A program made the position numbers and the translations under genes. The notes under the pieces were generated by a model. That model saw nothing but the letters and a program-made list of their open reading frames with translations, ran no database searches and was not told the origin of the DNA. A stretch of DNA of 8,349 nucleotides. Source: Verrucomicrobiaceae bacterium (GTDB taxonomy: Bacteria; Verrucomicrobiota; Verrucomicrobiia; Verrucomicrobiales; Verrucomicrobiaceae). Where the stretch lies: NCBI GenBank assembly GCA_947463285.1, contig CANHTV010000136.1, positions 1-8,349 on the forward strand, written 5' to 3'. This document shows positions 6,027 through 8,349 of the stretch, piece after piece (the stretch's first letter is position 1; each line of letters opens with the position of its first letter).

Positions 6027-7460
6027 TCAGGGTTCACGCTGTGTCGAGGCTGCGTTGAGAAACTTACGCACCTCTGTGGTGTAGGCGTCAGGAGTGGCGG
6101 CATGAGTGCTCTCCTGGGCTCCTTCAAACCAGGACTGAGTGCTCGGCGCATGACCTTGAGCCACGCTAATCAGCCGGTCCATCGTGATCGGGATGGGCTG
6201 GCCGCTGTGGATAGCGGCGGACAGCGTCATTTCGGCGGCGCGATCAAAGACCCACTTCAAGTCGGCTCCTGAAAACCCGACGGTGGCCGCAGAGAGAGCT
6301 TCGACGTCCAGATTCGAGATGGGTTTATCCTTGGCCAGCAGGCTGATGATCTGGGCACGCGCGGGAGCATCTGGTGGCGGCACCAGGATGGCTTGGTCAA
6401 AACGACCTGGGCGGCGAAAGGCAGGATCGAGCGACCAAGGTTGATTGGTGGCTCCGATGACCAGAACGCGCTGGTTTTCACCCTTCATGCCATCCATCTC
6501 ATGCAGAAACTGGTTCACCAGATTGCGCACCTGGCTTTCACGGATGTTACGGCGGTCCTGCGCCAGGGAGTCCAAGTCATCAAAGACCAGTACGCAGGGG
6601 GAGTTCGCACGCGCGGTTTCAAAGATTTGATGCAGATTGCGCTCCGTACTGCCGAAGTAGGGATCGAAGATTTCATGCAAGCCAACGGAGAGGAAATTGC
6701 AGGGCACCTCGCCTGCGACCGCGCGCAGCATCAATGTCTTGCCGCATCCCGGTGGGCCATAGATGAGAATACCGCCACCCGTCCGCTTGCCGTAGGCTTT
6801 GTAGAGATCAGGAAATTGCAGGGGATAGATGATCTTCAGCCGGATCTCCTCCTTCAGCTCGTCCATGCCGCCGATGTCGGCAAAGGTGGTGCCAAAACGG
6901 TTTGGGTCTCCCGGAGTGTAAAACGTCTCCGGGCGCCAGTCATAGGGCGGATCATCAAAGGCCTCGTCAAAAGCATCCAAGGTCAGCTCAGAATCTTCAG
7001 GGCCTTCACTGCTGGCCATGGCCTCCAAATTCAATGGGGCAGGGGAGCTGCGACGCACATCACGGGCCGTGCGCCCGAGCTCGCGTTCCAGGGCTGGATC
7101 ACTCATCGTGCCGTCGATCATCGCGGCGCGGTCAAAGTGCTCGATCGCCTTGGCCCGGTCTCCTTCAGCAAGGTAAACACGACTGAGTAGCAGGTGTGCC
7201 TGGGCATTTTCCGGCTCCTGCTGGAGAACGCGCTCGGCACGAACCGCCGCACCAGAGCTCTCACCCTGAAGGAACAAGACGCGGGCGATACCGAGGTGGG
7301 CATCGATCTGTTGAGCATCGAGCTCGAGCACCTGCTCGAAACTTTCGCGGGCTTCATCCAGCTGGAGCTGCTCAAGGCAGGCACGGCTGTAGAGAAGAAG
7401 CAGGGAAATATTGTCAGGAGACTGCTGGAGTGCGTCGCGAATGGCCTGGAGTGAAGACAT
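6027..7460 (-). CDS. TPR-repeat AAA ATPase (Cdc48/FtsH-type AAA module)
   Basis: The 477-residue protein has two parts. Residues about 1-125 are three or more TPR-like helical repeats (for example LLLLYSRACLEQLQLDEARESF and AHLLLSRVYLAEGDRAKAIEHF), a protein-binding scaffold. An acidic linker (about 146-175) leads to one AAA module. FADIGGMDELKEEI starts at 193 and Walker A GPPGCGKT is at 235-242. Pore loop residue Y268 lies in DPYFGSTERNL. Walker B is VLVFDD at 290-295, sensor-1 is N339, arginine fingers R350 and R353 lie in FRRPGRFD, and GFSGADL is at 395-401. No HExxH protease domain or transmembrane helix is seen, so a soluble remodelling or unfolding role is likely. Walker B ends Asp-Asp where Asp-Glu is usual. 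The ybaB gene follows. AAGG lies only one base before the ATG, too close to be an SD. Confidence 0.93.
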   Translation of the reverse strand: MSSLQAIRDALQQSPDNISLLLLYSRACLEQLQLDEARESFEQVLELDAQQIDAHLGIARVLFLQGESSGAAVRAERVLQQEPENAQAHLLLSRVYLAEGDRAKAIEHFDRAAMIDGTMSDPALERELGRTARDVRRSSPAPLNLEAMASSEGPEDSELTLDAFDEAFDDPPYDWRPETFYTPGDPNRFGTTFADIGGMDELKEEIRLKIIYPLQFPDLYKAYGKRTGGGILIYGPPGCGKTLMLRAVAGEVPCNFLSVGLHEIFDPYFGSTERNLHQIFETARANSPCVLVFDDLDSLAQDRRNIRESQVRNLVNQFLHEMDGMKGENQRVLVIGATNQPWSLDPAFRRPGRFDQAILVPPPDAPARAQIISLLAKDKPISNLDVEALSAATVGFSGADLKWVFDRAAEMTLSAAIHSGQPIPITMDRLISVAQGHAPSTQSWFEGAQESTHAATPDAYTTEVRKFLNAASTQREP

Positions 7461-7648
7461 GCCTTAGTTGGAGTGTAAAAACGGTCCGAGCGTTGCATCA
7501 CGGAGCGATATTGGGGAACTAACAGGGGCCAAGCAACCACGCCAGAGATTTCTTTGGCATCTACTGCTTCTATAGAGTGTTTAAGCAGGGCTGTGCCTGG
7601 TTTCAATCCGCAGTAGCAGAGCGCGTGGTGTTGGGGCATAGAGATGGG
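7461..7648. promoter_or_regulatory. Divergent intergenic region before the ATPase and methyltransferase genes
   Basis: These 188 bases lie between the minus-strand ATPase start and the plus-strand methyltransferase start and should hold both promoters. TTGCTT with CAATAT at a 17-base spacer on the minus strand is a weak candidate for the ATPase operon. TATAGA at 7571-7576 on the plus strand could be a -10 box, without a matching -35. No tRNA, riboswitch or operator repeat is seen. The methyltransferase frame is open back to 7523, but upstream residues do not look coding. Confidence 0.3.
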
Positions 7649-8349
7649 ATGTATCCAGATCGTCCACGCAAACCCACAGGCTCACGCACGCCATCACGCT
7701 TTTCCCCGCAACGGCCAGCGGCTAGGCCCGCAGATCGGCCTGCGCGTCCGGGGCAGGATCGCAGTCAGGGGGGCACGTCTTGGGAAAAGTCAGCAGATTG
7801 GTATGACCGCATTTTGGGCGAGCGTGGGTCGGAGCTATATCAGGCCGTGGTGATCCCTAATGCTTTGGATTTGCTGGCTCCACAAGGTGGCGAGCGCGTC
7901 CTTGATCTCGGTTGCGGGCAGGGAGTTTTTTCCAGGGCTATGGCAGATCTCGGCGCTCAAGTGACTGGGGTGGATGCGGCGCCGACATTGATCGCCAAAG
8001 CGCGGACTTATCGCAGCCGGACGCCGATTCGTTACTCTGATCGTGATGCTGCTGATTTGTCCGGCATGGGTGAGTTTGATGCAGCATCTGCCATTCTCTG
8101 TCTGCAAAATATGGAGCATCTGGAAACGGTATGCGCGTCCGTGGCCAGTGTCTTAAAGCCCGGTGGGCGGATGTTGTGGGTGCTGAACCATCCTTCTTTT
8201 CGCATTCCTCGGCAGACGAGTTGGGGTTTCGAAGATGACCGAAAGATCCAGTATCGTCGTGTCGATGCCTACAGCAGCACCTTGGGCATTCCCATCGTGA
8301 TGCATCCAGGCAAGGCTGATAGCGAAAGCACCGTGTCCTTTCATCGCAG
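7649..8349 (+). CDS. Class I SAM-dependent methyltransferase with Arg/Pro-rich N-terminal tail (partial)
   Basis: The frame from ATG 7649 runs off the right edge after 233 codons. After an Arg/Pro-rich, low-complexity tail (residues 1-44, with repeated RPA units), the fold begins at SWEKSADWYDRILGERG. Motif I, VLDLGCGQG, is at 84-92 and binds the SAM methionine part. VTGVDAAP follows with the acidic ribose-binding residue. FDAASAILCLQNMEHLETV, LKPGGRMLWVLNHPSFRIP and SWGFEDDRKIQYRRVDAY match small-molecule methyltransferases of the Methyltransf_11/25 type. The substrate is unknown. No strong SD is present (GAG lies nine bases before the ATG). GTG at 7625 or 7628 are alternative starts in the same frame, but the ATG is preferred because the sequence before it is not conserved-looking. 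Confidence 0.85.
   Translation, partial: MYPDRPRKPTGSRTPSRFSPQRPAARPADRPARPGQDRSQGGTSWEKSADWYDRILGERGSELYQAVVIPNALDLLAPQGGERVLDLGCGQGVFSRAMADLGAQVTGVDAAPTLIAKARTYRSRTPIRYSDRDAADLSGMGEFDAASAILCLQNMEHLETVCASVASVLKPGGRMLWVLNHPSFRIPRQTSWGFEDDRKIQYRRVDAYSSTLGIPIVMHPGKADSESTVSFHR

Noticed and set aside
6393..7190. Plus-strand open frame of 265 codons
   Set aside because: It lies entirely antisense to the AAA ATPase, whose motifs are unambiguous; long antisense frames are common in GC-rich genes.
7571..7625. Possible tRNA (GGTTTCAATCC resembles a T-loop)
   Set aside because: The flanking bases do not pair as a T-stem, and no acceptor or anticodon stems can be drawn around it.
7118..7639. Minus-strand frame of 173 codons reaching into the divergent gap
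   Set aside because: Most of it overlaps the ATPase N-terminus in another frame; the part in the gap has no recognisable motif.

Overview
The window looks like chromosomal DNA of a Gram-negative bacterium with moderately high GC, most likely a member of the Verrucomicrobia (Prosthecobacter-like) or a related PVC lineage. This is inferred from three features: an exported ThuA-domain protein, an exported esterase carrying an extra beta-sandwich domain, and a TPR-AAA ATPase, all styles common in that group. Most starts lack a clear Shine-Dalgarno sequence. No single marker fixes the taxon, and no phage, insertion sequence, tRNA, rRNA or CRISPR array was seen.

Layout, left to right. Positions 1-51 hold the last 16 codons of a plus-strand gene. 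A minus-strand block follows: a GT-rich-start AT3-type membrane acyltransferase (1940-3010), a possible 13-codon leader ORF (1832-1873), undecaprenyl diphosphate synthase uppS (1100-1822) and, 11 bases after it, a zinc-dependent medium-chain dehydrogenase (102-1088). From a 64-base divergent gap, two exported plus-strand proteins are read: an alpha/beta-hydrolase esterase with a fused C-terminal domain (3075-4271) and a ThuA-like protein (4592-5629). They are separated by 320 bases holding only short, doubtful reading frames. A hairpin at 5650-5679 lies between the convergent thuA-like and ybaB genes. A minus-strand pair comes next: a TPR-AAA ATPase (6027-7460) followed 24 bases later by the nucleoid-associated protein gene ybaB (5688-6002). 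Divergent to it, a class I SAM methyltransferase with an Arg/Pro-rich N-terminal tail (7649-8349) runs off the right edge.

The genes do not form one obvious pathway. The esterase and ThuA-like protein are both predicted to be exported and probably act on carbohydrates or their acetyl esters outside the cytoplasm. UppS supplies the lipid carrier for cell-wall and polysaccharide synthesis, and the AT3 acyltransferase may decorate a surface glycan, but no glycan cluster is visible. The ATPase-ybaB pair is the most interesting unit. YbaB usually sits next to dnaX and recR. Here its partner is a TPR-fused AAA protein whose Walker B motif reads Asp-Asp instead of Asp-Glu. I see no clearly new multi-gene system; the findings are local oddities worth checking.
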